A DNA stretch of 64,000 nt from Cercis canadensis (Eukaryota > Streptophyta > Magnoliopsida > Fabales > Fabaceae), in contig QAOA01006876.1 of assembly GCA_003255065.1 (NCBI GenBank), forward strand, positions 632,463 through 696,462, written 5' to 3'. Position numbers and translations under genes: made by a program. Below, piece by piece: positions 40,574-52,779 of the stretch; position 1 is the first letter of the stretch; each line of letters begins with the position of its first letter. Below the pieces are notes generated by a model that saw only the letters and a list, made by a program, of their open reading frames with translations, searched no databases and had not been told where the DNA came from.

Positions 40574-43500
40574 ATGGACGAAAATATTGAAGTCTCCCTC
40601 GACAAGCTTCCAATTAAGCGCTTGGACGCTATTGAAGAAAAGGGACTCGAACGGTTCCCTACGTATGATTCTTCCTTTTCTTTTTCTGGCTTGCTACTAC
40701 GTTTGGTATGTGAGAAACTTATAGGAACTCCGTTCGCCCTTAGTCTTCTCATCTGCCAAACAGTAATTTTCTGATTCTATGTTCCCTCATAGATGACCTG
40801 GTTTGCACTTATGAAATTGTTCAAAATTTCAGATTAATAGTATAACGAAGGTTCTTTCTATGTGTCTTATTTTCCTCAATTACCGCAACTCTCAGAAGAG
40901 AGAGCATTGATTAATTCTGTATTTTATTTTAGTTATAGTAATTGATATTGATTTTTACATATGTGTGGATTGACATAGCTTATACAAAACAAACGCTGAA
41001 GTGATGGCATTTGAAATTATAGATAATTGTTAGAATATTATTCTCTAACTAATTGTCATACTTGTTCTCTTAGCTCCCTTCATTTATTTCTGTGTATTTA
41101 TGCAGAGATGTGGATCATGATGAAAAGCGGCTCTCACTGATACGGCAAATCGACTTCGCTTGGGCTGTTGAGAAGAACGAAGAGAAGAAGAAGCAGAAGA
41201 AGAGCTCAAAGGAGACCTCAACACCATGGCAATGGCAGAGCATGGTGGAGAATTTGCAGTTGGCTCATCAGGAGCTCTCTGTCATTATAGATCTCATCAA
41301 CACTGTGAGTAGAGCATGTCACTTCTTCATTTAATTATTCTTGGTGCATAATTAACTTCTCAAGAATTCTCATGAAAATTTCTATGTTCTCTAATTATTT
41401 ATTTGCAATAATTGAAAAGAATTCAGGGAATATATCTGAAGCCCTCTCGTGAAGATTCCGTTAGAATTTAGAAACAACATGTTTTAAAAGAAAAAACCTG
41501 TTGCCACTGTCTTATGGCACCAAGGAAGAGAACATTGAGATTGGCAATGGAAAACTTTATGTATGTCATCTTACAATATGGGAGAAAATAACAATCATCA
41601 CATCTTGCTCAGTTGACCTTGTTAAAACCTTTGGTGTTTAACCGACCTCGTTACATTCTGGATAGTGAAAATGACTTAAACATTACCAAGACTTTTTTTA
41701 ACACTATAGTGAAAGATGTATGCAAACTGACAATTTTATTTTTTTTGGGTTCAATGTTTAGGTGGAAGCTAATGATGCAGTGACTGTGGCTGGCATGACA
41801 AGGCCAAAACCATTACCAAATGAAGCTTTGTCTGACCTGGCTGTGTCTGCAGCAACCAAGCTTCAATGCTACCGTGTATGTATTATTCTATCTTCTATTC
41901 TCTTTAAATGCGTTAGCTTATTTCCAGTTAATTATGTATGTAGTACTAAGTTGGGCAAAGTACTCTCTCAGAAGTAGTTTAATTTAATTAGTCAAAAGAA
42001 AGCAATTCATAGTTTAACCGTCCCTGACAAGCAGAACAGATTTTCCTTTTATCAGGATGTCTAATGAAATCTTTCCATAAATCTTCTTCTCTTTGCAGCA
42101 TGTTGGTAAATATTTCAAGCAATCTGCCAAAGCTTTTGAACAGCAGGTTGCTAGGGAGGCAAGATTTTATGGTGCTCTAATAAGGTGACTTGTGAAACTA
42201 GACTTAGATATTAAACAACTACATTTCATTTCATCCATAAAATTGTTTTTAAATAACTCTGTTAAATGCCAATATTCATCTTATCAATGATTAAACGGAA
42301 CTTATTGCAATAAGAATGTTATCATAGTCACTTACTTCATGTTCTCTCTAATAAATTTCCTGATAAATGGATAGATTGCAGCAAAATTGGAAAGTTAAGA
42401 GGCAGCGGCAAGCAGCTATAGCTCCAGGGAATGAAGGCTTCATGTTCGATCTCTTTGATAACTCATATGATTCAGCACCTATAAGCCGGTCATCTTCTCT
42501 GTCCACTGTTCGTGTTGATCATGATGCAGCTGGCATGCTTGCAATAAATGTATCTACCAATTCAAGCCACTCTCTCCAATTTGGTTTTGTTGGTGCACAA
42601 TCAGATGATAACCCACGGAAATCCAATAAAAACAAATACCACTTTTCAGGTGAGCATCACTTGGGAGAAAGTGGCAAAGACTCTTTGAGTGATGAAGAGT
42701 GTGTTAAGAAAACACATTCACTTCTTCGTGAAGTACACCAAGCAATCTTTAATGAGCAGGTTTGTTATTACTATTATTTGTTTTCTGTGTCTAGTTTCTG
42801 TATACATTTTTTTCTTGGTTTACCACTTTGGTACTTTTGCTTCCAGGTGTTTGATCTGGTGAATCGTGAAGCCTTTAACATATCCTTGGGAGTCAGTGTG
42901 ACTGGAATTCGTGAAAATTATTTACAGTTAACCTTTGGTCAAGGAACCTCTGTGTTCTTATCACTAGTGACATCTGGTCAAGATGATCAAACAGTTGAAG
43001 TTGCAGTTACTGATAATCTGGAAAATGTAATTTTACCTTTGGATTCTTTGGATGGGTCAAAGTTGCATGATGCAAGAATGAACACCATTAAGAAGAAGAA
43101 ATGGAACTTTCCTAATTCTTTCAGCTATGAAATTTACCTTCAACAGATCTTCCATGAACATATATTTGGAAGAGGTAACGAAAAACCAATTTCCACCAGT
43201 AGTCGGTTATCCGGTGTACTGGCAAAGGATGGATCTGGTCTTCTTGGTCATTTTTGTTTGTCCTTGGCTCATAGGATATTTTCAAGTAAAGTTCTTGCGG
43301 AGCTGGAAAATGTGGTATTTCTCTTTTGAAATTGACTTCTTCTGCTTCAATGAAAGAAAACTTTTTTGTTTACCAATGCCTTTGGTATCTGTAGGTTTGC
43401 AGGGTTCCTTATCTCCAACTGATTTCTAATCCAACATGGCATTCTCGGATGTCATCATGGACCCTTTTCATGAAGGTTCCTCAATCTATTCTTCATGCAG

Positions 43501-44220
43501 GTTGCCAGACCAAAACATCAGATATGCATTATGAGAAAAATGCTATCAAGTCTCAGTTTCGGACTAAGGTGGTGCTAAATGATGATTGTATCAATGTTGA
43601 AGGAGAAGGTGCTCCTAATGTTGTTGGCCTATTCAGGGGAAAATCTGAGGAAACCCATTCAATGAACAGATATGACTGCAACTTGGCAGATCTTCCAGTG
43701 ATAATTTTGCAGCAGGTATATGTCAAAAGTTTCTGTTCAATGACCTTCTTTTTTTTTTTTTTTTTTAAANAAAAAAAAAAAAATCTTAAAGCAAGTGGAG
43801 GAATGCATTTGTGATAGCAAAACTCACATAAACATGTGTCTAACATGTAATATAGTGTGCAACTCATTACCGGTAATTGAAACTATACAGGTTGCAAGTC
43901 AAATTATTAATTGGCTCTATCAGGAAGCTGTAATGGTCGGGATAAAAGCAAACCGGGACTTCTTATGCTTATCTCTTGAGCTGGAGCAGGGTGAAACACT
44001 CAGCCTGGTTGCACATGTGGATCCAGAAGATACTGAAGGCTGTATATCATGGTGGTTGGTCATGGAGGACGGTTTTGCAGAGGAGCGAAAGCTTCATATG
44101 GACATCAATGACGGTGCATCTGAATATAGGAAGTTCCTAGGTCACTTGTCTCTTGATTTGTTATACGCAACGCTGATGGACTTGGTTAGCTTGTGCAGTG
44201 GTGGTGGTGGCGGCCAATGA
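40574..44220 (+). CDS. MED17: Mediator complex subunit 17
   Basis: Eight exons: 40574-40662, 41106-41304, 41762-41875, 42099-42184, 42375-42759, 42847-43314, 43395-43715 and 43891-44220, giving 663 residues, close to the Arabidopsis length. MED17 is a head-module scaffold of Mediator, which links transcription factors to RNA polymerase II in the nucleus. Recognisable blocks are LDKLPIKRLDAIEE near the start, IDFAWAVE followed by a Lys-rich segment, MVENLQLAHQELSVIIDLI, NDAVTVAGMTRPKPLPNE, and FYGALIRLQQNWKVKRQR. The C-terminus ends in a short poly-Gly tail. Intron 7 contains a T-run, an N at 43770 and an A-run, probably a gap-filling artefact that does not touch coding sequence. The Arabidopsis match I recall is At5g20170. 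Confidence 0.95.
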
Positions 44221-46647
44221 ATGTTGTATGTTTCTCTTGCACAGTGAAAGAGCTTCGTGGTGCCTCTTAGGCAACCACCATACACATCGTTCAGTATATG
44301 TGCTATAGTGGAACACATTTTTCTCCAGCTTGTGTCTTACTAGTTGCCATGCCATTATGTTATGATGATGCGTTATAGCCCCTAGTAGGTGCAGATAGAG
44401 TGACTTATTAACTACTGTCAATAAGAGGGTTAATGATAATGAAAGATGAGAAATCAGCGCAAATGTTCCTTTACATGATTATCTTGTGAATGCGTTGATT
44501 ATGATCCTACTGCTCCGTTCCTCAGGAACGCATCTCAATTAAGAAAGCTAGCGACAATTGGATCAATATATTAAAATGGGGAAAAGGAGTCAATTGGATC
44601 CCTATGATGCCTGCATGAATGTGTATCACGAACTAATTATTATAAATGAAAAAGCGTCCTTTTAAACTAGTGACCCGTGAGGATTGGACGGCTTGCTCGA
44701 AAATTTTGTGGATGGAGAGTTGACGAGGTTACGTTTTCACATGGCATTCCCAGTTCGGCACGCTTTGAAAATTAAGTTTCATTTGTTATAATTAGTTTGA
44801 TTTGAGCATTCAAATTGAGCTGCAAATTTGCGTTTCCAGTCCACTGACAGCAAAACCTCACTCGTACCGCATTGGTATTGTGATAGTCACCACAAGAGTT
44901 GGCACAAATTCTCTAATATTGCTTCTTCAACGTTTATAGTTCCAGATGAATATGGTCATTTCACAGCACCTTATAACATAATTTCCTTAATTCCTTAAGT
45001 ACCACTCCGAACCAGGTAAAAAATAACACCACCGCCATTGCACACGATTAGAGTTATAGTTATCCCATGAAGTTGCATATATTTTGATGGAATCAACTTC
45101 TAAGATAACAAATGACAGCTGGTTTAACATACCTTGCCCCCCAGGGAATGCTCTCTCGAGTAGATAACCTACTCATCCACTTTCATCTTCAAATAAAGCT
45201 CCATCGCCATCTTGATTGGTGGCGAGACCCCTTTTGGTGACTCTATTGAATGTGTAGATTTGAAGCCTAACAAACATTAACACTGGAAAGTGGAAACTAT
45301 TATTAACAACGCGCTCTTGTGGGATTGAGGTTTATATACATTTCATTTGTATAAAACTAATAATACACTATTTCCCCACATGGTCAGCACCAAATTACAA
45401 TTTAAGAGCCCCATCCCACCATATGGAAAAAGGAGTATCTCTTTAGCAAAATGAGCTGGAACTTGATCAAGCACTTGAGTGCCAAGCAAGAAATGCTCAT
45501 TGCTCTTATCCAACAACAAATGCTTTGTTGTTTTATGGTTCACGCTTATCCAACAAATGCTAGTGTAACTACAAAAGCGAAGCAAGTAAAAGAAAACATT
45601 GCTTAGAAGTTCAGGAGCAAAGTCAATTGACAAGAAAGTATTTTAATTTTCTCATACCAAATCCTTATTTTTAGACACATCGCAAAGTACAATCATGAAC
45701 AACTACAACCATTAATCACATTGTATGGCTCAGTTTCAATGATTCTTAAAATGCTTTCTATTTTTTCCAAAAAAAAAAAATACCTATCAGTATCAGATTT
45801 TTGCAAATTTCATAAATATTTTAAAATTTTAAAAACAAAAAATTCACAAAAAAAGTTGAGGAAGGTTCCAAAGCTTTGGAAGCCTATATTCCTCTCAAGT
45901 ACACGAAACGAATCTCACCCCAAATCTCCCATCAAAACCTTTTTTTTATGGTGGAAGAATTGCGTAACGCAGATACCTTGTCATCTTACCACTCCTTGCT
46001 GTGTAGAAACTGGAAAGCCTTACGCATGCACACGGTCAACCAAAGGACTGCGGAACCCTTTTTGGGTTTCATTAATACCGCAGTCTTCCATTAATTACCG
46101 CAATCGGAGGTGCCCACAAGAAACCAAAAATCAGAACTTTGTTTTGTTAAAGGTTCAGGGTTTTGGCTCCTTGCACGTGGAAGGCTCCAAATGGGTTTCT
46201 TGCAGTTTTCTCGTCATGGGTCTTCAGTTTTTCTTTGTTTTTGAATTCTTAATACGTTTTTTCGAAAGAGATTTAATTTCTTTGATGAGTTTTAGAGGTG
46301 GGCGAGATTCATTCTTTCTTCGGTTTGATCATTCTTTAGCTTGTTCTTTGATTTAGTTTTTCACGAATTTATAGATTCTCAATCTCATTCATGAGAAATT
46401 GATTTGGGACTAGTTCACAGTTGGGAGATTAGGAAGCATTCATGGAGGAATAAAATTTGATTAGTGGGTTTTGAAGATTGGAAGGTTTTTGTTAATTCTA
46501 CGGCAGATTATTGTTTTTGCGTCATTGTTTGGTTGGTTTGAGGACTTGAACGAATCAACCAGGTAAGGAATTACAGAGGCTTTGGTGATACTGTGGAGAA
46601 GGTTCTTCCACTGCATGTTGTTTGTGTAATCGTGGTTATCTGTTACC
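44221..46647. other. Intergenic: MED17 3' end and TMEM128-like leader
   Basis: No supported gene. The minus frame at 45343-45633 and the plus frame at 45721-46356 show no family resemblance. The latter ends upstream of the TMEM128-like ATG and probably overlaps its promoter and leader. Confidence 0.4.
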
Positions 46648-48827
46648 ATGTCTGGAGGAACACCAGTTGGGGGAGGTAGATATATGAGGCAGAGACACAG
46701 CCAGGGATATGCGAGCAGTGGCGATGACCTCGAGGACGATGCATGCTCAAGGGTGCGTCCTTTTTCGCCTCCAAGTCCAGAAGGCAAAACGTGGACCGAA
46801 ATTCTGGAAAATATTCTCTGGATTGCTTCAGCGGCTTTCATCATATACTTTGGTGATCAGAATTCCAATTTGATATATCTCTTATTGCATGATAATCGAA
46901 TCAGAAGGTAACAACTTTCTTAAGTGTTCTCCCTCCTCCTTTTAACTTAGCATCTCTGCCAAGTTTATATGTATTTAGTTGCAGCAGTGTCTTTCTTTTG
47001 CATCATATTTCTTGAATTCCAAAAGAAAGCAAGTACAATCAAATGTATCCCTTTAATATATCACAATCATAGTTTGGCCAACCGATGGAAGACTGGGCAA
47101 CACCTTGTTGCTCCAATGCATAATGATTTGGATTCTGATCTTCCAAACTTCAATTAAGGACTATTGAACCCAAATGTCATCATAACTTGTTGTTTTTGTT
47201 ATTTCCTAATGTAATTTTTTGTTTGTCAAATATTTAGAATATACTACCAAACTTATGCATGCATTCAAGATTTCGAGGTTGAATTTCATTTTTGGTGAGC
47301 TGTCACAGACTCAGTCAGTTTTTTTTTTTTTTTCCAAAGACTCAGTCAGTTTCGGGGTATAAAAATGTGCATTATATGGGGGTGGACATTTATAGAGCTG
47401 CTTCAGAAAAGGTAGATTCTTTTAGCTGCATAAGTTTTGCCTTACTTAGCATTAGTTGAAGTTCTTGGTAACTTTCATATCCAGCAAACTGTGAGATATG
47501 AACATTGGAGTTGAAATATTGGTCACTTCTGTTGGTTCTTCAAATATTCAAGTACCATAACAATACTTAGGTCAAAGTATAACATGCCATAATTTTGGAA
47601 GTTTCAATTTTAGAGGTTGTAGAAATAATAGGGAAATCAAAATTTATTAATTAGCATATGCTTCAGGTTTAACCCTTTCTCCTGTTCGAGGTTGCTTGGA
47701 TTGGAAAATCTCTAGTATTAGGTTGTTTTAAAATGATCATACTTGTGAGCAGTTGATGTATTTTTTTATATCTATGCCTTTCTTTACAAAATACACCTAG
47801 TGAAATAAATAATGTTTGGCTTATTATATTTGTAGATGTTAAAAGTTTATTTTGGTACTTGATAAAATTCTGTGGGGAACCTGATTGCAGACAGGATCAT
47901 GTCAGGGTTATGAATAATGTTACATTCAGATCTTGATGATCTGATCTTCGTATGCATGTCTTGACTAAATGCCCAAATCTTATGACTTACAATGTATGCT
48001 TCCAATGGTTTATGGAAAGATGCATACACTAACTATAAATGCAATTTGTCTTTCAAATGTTACACAATTGTCTCAGTTTGTCAGGAAGCAGTTATGCTAT
48101 TTAGTCAGATTTTCCCTCTCTCCAATTGTAAAGAAAATAATCTGTTTTCATGATGCTTATAATGTGTATGGTTATACCTGTTTGAAGACATCTGAATTTA
48201 GGATAATGAGGGCATCTGCAATTTTAGCTGCAGAGGATTTTAAGTGATACTAATTCTTAGCTTAAATTTGTTTAACAATGTTCATAGTCTCCTTGGTTTT
48301 GTTGCAGACTGCCTTTATATCTTGGGATGATAGCTATTGGCCTGAACGCACTGGTTTTCATTTATACAAGTATTCTGGCATGGAGTGTCAGGAGGTTTGA
48401 TGAAAAATGGGGACTAAAAAAATGGGAAGTTACGAGTATCACTGCTTTGCCATTTGTTATCATATTTGGAATCATCTCTTTTTGCTTGTAAGGAAACACC
48501 AGGACTTCTCTTTGTAATTTCATACCATGGTATTTTTAAGTTTTGACTATCTTTCTCCATTCCAGGTTCTCCTTTGCTTTGTGGCCAATATGGAGTTTCT
48601 TGACGCTTCCTCTTCTGGTATATAAACTGTTTTGTTGTACACGTGTTGCTGTGTGTTACTTTTAACTACCTGCTTGTTTTGGTTGCTACCAAAAGATGAA
48701 GTTGTGCTAACTACCTCATTGCTCTTATAATATGCAGTTTACGATGTTCATGGCATGCATGGTAGTAATCCCATACCTCATTATTGGGAGATTCCGGCCT
48801 CAAAATGATGAGTTCCGTATAGATTAA
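46648..48827 (+). CDS. TMEM128-like four-pass membrane protein
   Basis: Four exons, 46648-46907, 48308-48487, 48566-48617 and 48738-48827, give 193 residues. The N-terminal 45 or so residues are soluble (MSGGTPVGGG, then RQRHSQGYASSGDDLEDD). Four hydrophobic segments follow: ILWIASAAFIIYF; LYLGMIAIGLNALVFIYTSI; LPFVIIFGIISFCLFSFALW; and FTMFMACMVVIPYLIIG. The order and length fit the TMEM128 family. The family's function is not established, and an endomembrane location is only inferred. The first intron is 1.4 kb and contains open frames that I regard as noise. The protein ends RPQNDEFRID. Confidence 0.82.
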
Positions 48828-51800
48828 GCCTCATATGATTCGAGTGAGGAATAATACTGACTTAGATGAGAGTTTCTAACACAAACATTGATGGTTGGTA
48901 GCAATGGCTATGTAGATTGGAGTTTTGTCTCTGACTACTATGATGCATTACTTGCCATGTTTCCCCCAAGTGGTAACAGTGAGAGCTGAAAATCCTTTTA
49001 TTTTGTGAATCCATTACCTTAGAATGATGGCATACCTACTGATCTCAGTTGCTACTGTGAGAGATATGGCACTGATGTGGAAAAGAATTTTCTTTTATTG
49101 ATTGGATGTCTTCACTTGATGATATCATTAGATAGCATTTTTGCATTGTTGAATCTGCATGTTATTATATAAATTTCTATTATTTCATTAGCTGCATCTT
49201 TCAGAAAAGAGGATCTCAATATTTCTGTTCGCTTATAAAGTTGCTATTACTTCACATGTGGCTCATTACATGCCCAAGAAAAAAAAAATGCTGCCCATTG
49301 GTCATGAATACTCTCGAATTGCCCACTGCATTGAGTGAAGCACTAAATCTTTTCTGATCAGCAGGATAACATTACTGTTCCATTCTTCCATGGAAGTAAA
49401 AGTTGTATGGTTCTGACGTTTTTTCCCTGTACAGTTTCTGATCCAGCGTTGGCTTTTTTTTTTTCTTTTGGTTTATTTTCTGGTTTAAGGATTCATTATT
49501 CAGGTACTTTGGGTACTATACTCTGGTGGCATGGCAAAACAGAGCACTGTTAAATCTTTTCTTTGTTTTCACCGTTGAACTTTTAAAGGCCCGAGCTTTT
49601 AGCACAAGAATAGGATCTTGAATCCTGATCACATGCTCTTGGTTGAGTCTAACATAATTATATAATTGGCTAAGTAGCTAACCATTACTATTTTGACTTT
49701 AACTACTAGGTTTTAAGCCTTTATGTATTAAACAAGTTTGTGCATCAATTTTTATCCATCAGTGCCATGAATGAATGCTACTGATTCTCTTCTAAGATCC
49801 ATGTTTAGTGCTATTGATGATTAGAAATAATGCTCCCCCTTAAGGTGTCTGCAAGAGTAACGATGAGAATGGAGAAAAGCCCAGTGAATGTGAAAGCTAA
49901 CTCACAAGCCTGAGCCCCACATAAAATGACTTCCATGCTACGCCCCACCAAAGGCCTCAACCATCCCTTGTCCCCCAAGTTGAGTTAGACATCTTTCAAC
50001 ATCAACATCTCCTGCTCATAAAGGGAAAGTACCTTCACTTATAATTCTTTCTCATCCTTTAGTGCTCGATTGGTTTGTGCATGTCATTATTGGAATATAC
50101 ACTGAATTCTGAAAGCAAAAAGGGGAAGAAAACTGTTTAAGATAATGATAGTGAGGCACGGAAAATACGATGGGAGCAAATATATGATTATGACTGCTGC
50201 AGCTACAAACTCCATCCCACTTGTTATCATAAATCTCTGTTTTGATGGACGGTATCAAATTGAAAGTAACATTTCGACAATGATAAGATTGGATTAGAAA
50301 GCTATTTGAAAGACGCACATGGTCTTACATGAGCTATGTTCTTAATTTTCTATCACCACGAGTAAGTTCAAATGAAATGGACAAACTGGTCACCAAGTTT
50401 TTCTAAAGCAGCAAGAGGGTGATTAAATTTTCTTCGTTGGACGCCATGTTTGAACACAAAGGATAAAAATGTCTTGCTGTTATGTCACATATGATCTTTT
50501 TCTTTATCATTTTGTTATAGAACCAAGGAGTAACGGTCAAGAAGTTCAGGTAAAGATCAATTATAAATTACTCATCAGCATTCTTTCAGAACAGCATGAT
50601 GATGAAGCATATTGTTACTGAAAGTGGAGTTGAATTGAATTTCATAATTTAGTAGCCGATTTGTCTAAGCTTTTGGTGACGGTGTGTAAAGTTTTTCGCA
50701 TAAAGAAATAGACTTTAGTGGGTCCACTTTGAGTTGCGTCATGTAATTAGAATTATTGCAGCAAATGGGAATATGAAAAAGGGGATTGTCTGCTTAATGG
50801 TCATGAAGGATGAAAGATTATAATTATAGTCCTAAGTAGCTAAAGCCTAAAAGGGCTCAAACAGGGGATTAGGAGTATCCAGCTGGAAAGGCATTCAAAT
50901 CAAGGATCTTACATGAGGAATGAAATCCAAATCCCATTGACATGGAAAAGAATTCCATAATCTGGTTATGCATCTTTGCAAATAAGATAGTGGATTGTAC
51001 TCATGCCATTTAGTTGAGACTCCATCGAAGTAGTAGCAGATTTGGAAAATATAGCAAGGAAGAAAAGGAAGCACATATGTGAAAACACTTGAGCATTGTC
51101 CTGATTTAAAGGGCAATTGGATCTCTGACTGCACCCATTTAAATAAACAAAAGGGAATTGAAAGGTAATCTATCACCAACTACTTCACATTCACATTATT
51201 TGTACTAAAAGGATGTCTTCCTTCATTGATAGCTGACGATAAAATAAGTAGATATGACAGTTATACCATGCCATGCGCTCGCTTATGGTAGGGCCTCTTG
51301 TAATGCAAGTGAGCAAAACACCTTGTGCATGGTTCATAAGAAACCACGCCATTAACTTAACTTAAAACATGATGCAGAAATTCCATCCACAAACATCACT
51401 GAAATATTTCACTTTAAGATTATACCTCCATTGATTAAACATTGATTAGTTATTTAATATCATAACTTGATAACTGAAATGATTTCTTCAGCCTATTTTA
51501 TGCAATTTATCTTGTAAATCCAATAAAATAAATAGCATATATATTATCTCAATGGTCAGCTCTGATATTTATTCAACTTATTGTATTAAATATTTGATCT
51601 TAAACATGTCTTGAATTATATGTAGAAAAAGAAAAATCAAAGTCCAAAAGCATGCTTAGTTATCATAATCCAATCACATTCACTTGAATCCACTATGGAA
51701 TAAACTACTGGTCTATGGCCCATTCTAATCATCTGCAAAGGATGACAAGACACCATCAACTCAGAAATAACCAAATTGCCCTTTGTGGGGTTGGAATAGT

Positions 51801-52779
51801 ATGCTCATGCAGTGGGTCAACACATCCTGTTAAGAAAAAAAAGTGTCCTTTAAATAAATAAAATTTGGTAGGGAATTTTCTGTTTTCAGAGGATATGGGG
51901 CCCAAATTATTTTATTTTTGAATCTTTGTCTATACCCTGTTTTTAAGTGAAGCAATAAGAACAGGAGTGAGTTACATTTTTTAGAGTTTTGACTTTCCCC
52001 AAACCCCCTAGTCTCCAAACAATAGCCATCTTTCAACTCAAATTGTAAAATGTTCTTCTTTTCTCCGATGAGCAACCACCAAGGTGTCATCATTCCTTCT
52101 CTCCTCCTTTAATGGTTTAGGTTTTACCTTTTTTTTGTCCTTTCTTTCTCTCTCACTCTCTCTTCTTCAACACACTCTTATGCTTGGTAGGTTGTGCCGT
52201 TGAGGTGATGGGCCCTGAACTCCACTGAAGTTTAATGGTGAGAGGGGTCTCTTTCCCTCTTTCAGTGCTTCCTTTGCCCCCAATTTCGCACTGTATCGCA
52301 TTTAGGTTTCGGGTTCTTTTACTGAGAAGATAGGATTAGGGTATCGATTTCTCGGGCATGGCCAGTGATTCTTGAGATTTGTCAGCGTGGGGTTTTATGA
52401 TATTGGACATGGGTTTCGTTGATGAGGTTCTATAATGCTGGGTTCACTGTAATCATGTTCTTCGAATGCGTGCCCCGGGGACCCTTCTCTGCGGCTTGTT
52501 AAGCTAGCGTCTCTGTAGATGTTTTGTTGACTAACTTAGTTCTGGATAAGTTTATCTCCTCCTGCTGGTGAATTTTGGAAGATCAAAAGAGCATTTCCCT
52601 GAAATATAATTTACAGTTCCTTTTAAATTTCAGTTATTTTTTAGTCAAACTGGGAAAGTCGGTTATGGAACTGGGTTCTCTGGAATTTCTTTTTGGGCAT
52701 GATGTTTGGGAGATAAAGACTTGATTTTGGAGGTGTGACTGTGATAATCATCGTCTGGGAAGCATTTGAGAGCAGAAAG
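48828..52779. other. Large intergenic region and F-box gene leader
   Basis: About 3.9 kb with no supported coding exon. From roughly 52130 it becomes TC-rich (TTTCTCTCTCACTCTCTCTT) and then carries several short ATG-initiated frames, for example 52235-52333 (32 codons) and MGPELH at 52208. It therefore looks like a long leader with upstream open frames for the F-box gene. The remaining part is ordinary AT-rich DNA. Confidence 0.45.

Noticed and set aside
44511..44530. Short palindrome CGTTCCTCAGGAACG considered as a regulatory site
   Set aside because: Seven-base arms occur by chance at this scale and no supporting context is present.
45343..45633. Hydrophobic minus-strand frame of 96 codons
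   Set aside because: No known domain, no splice partners found, and composition like the surrounding intergenic DNA.
45721..46356. 211-codon frame upstream of the TMEM128-like gene
   Set aside because: It starts at a non-ATG codon (TTG), is low in complexity, and has no recognisable domain; it lies in promoter or leader DNA.
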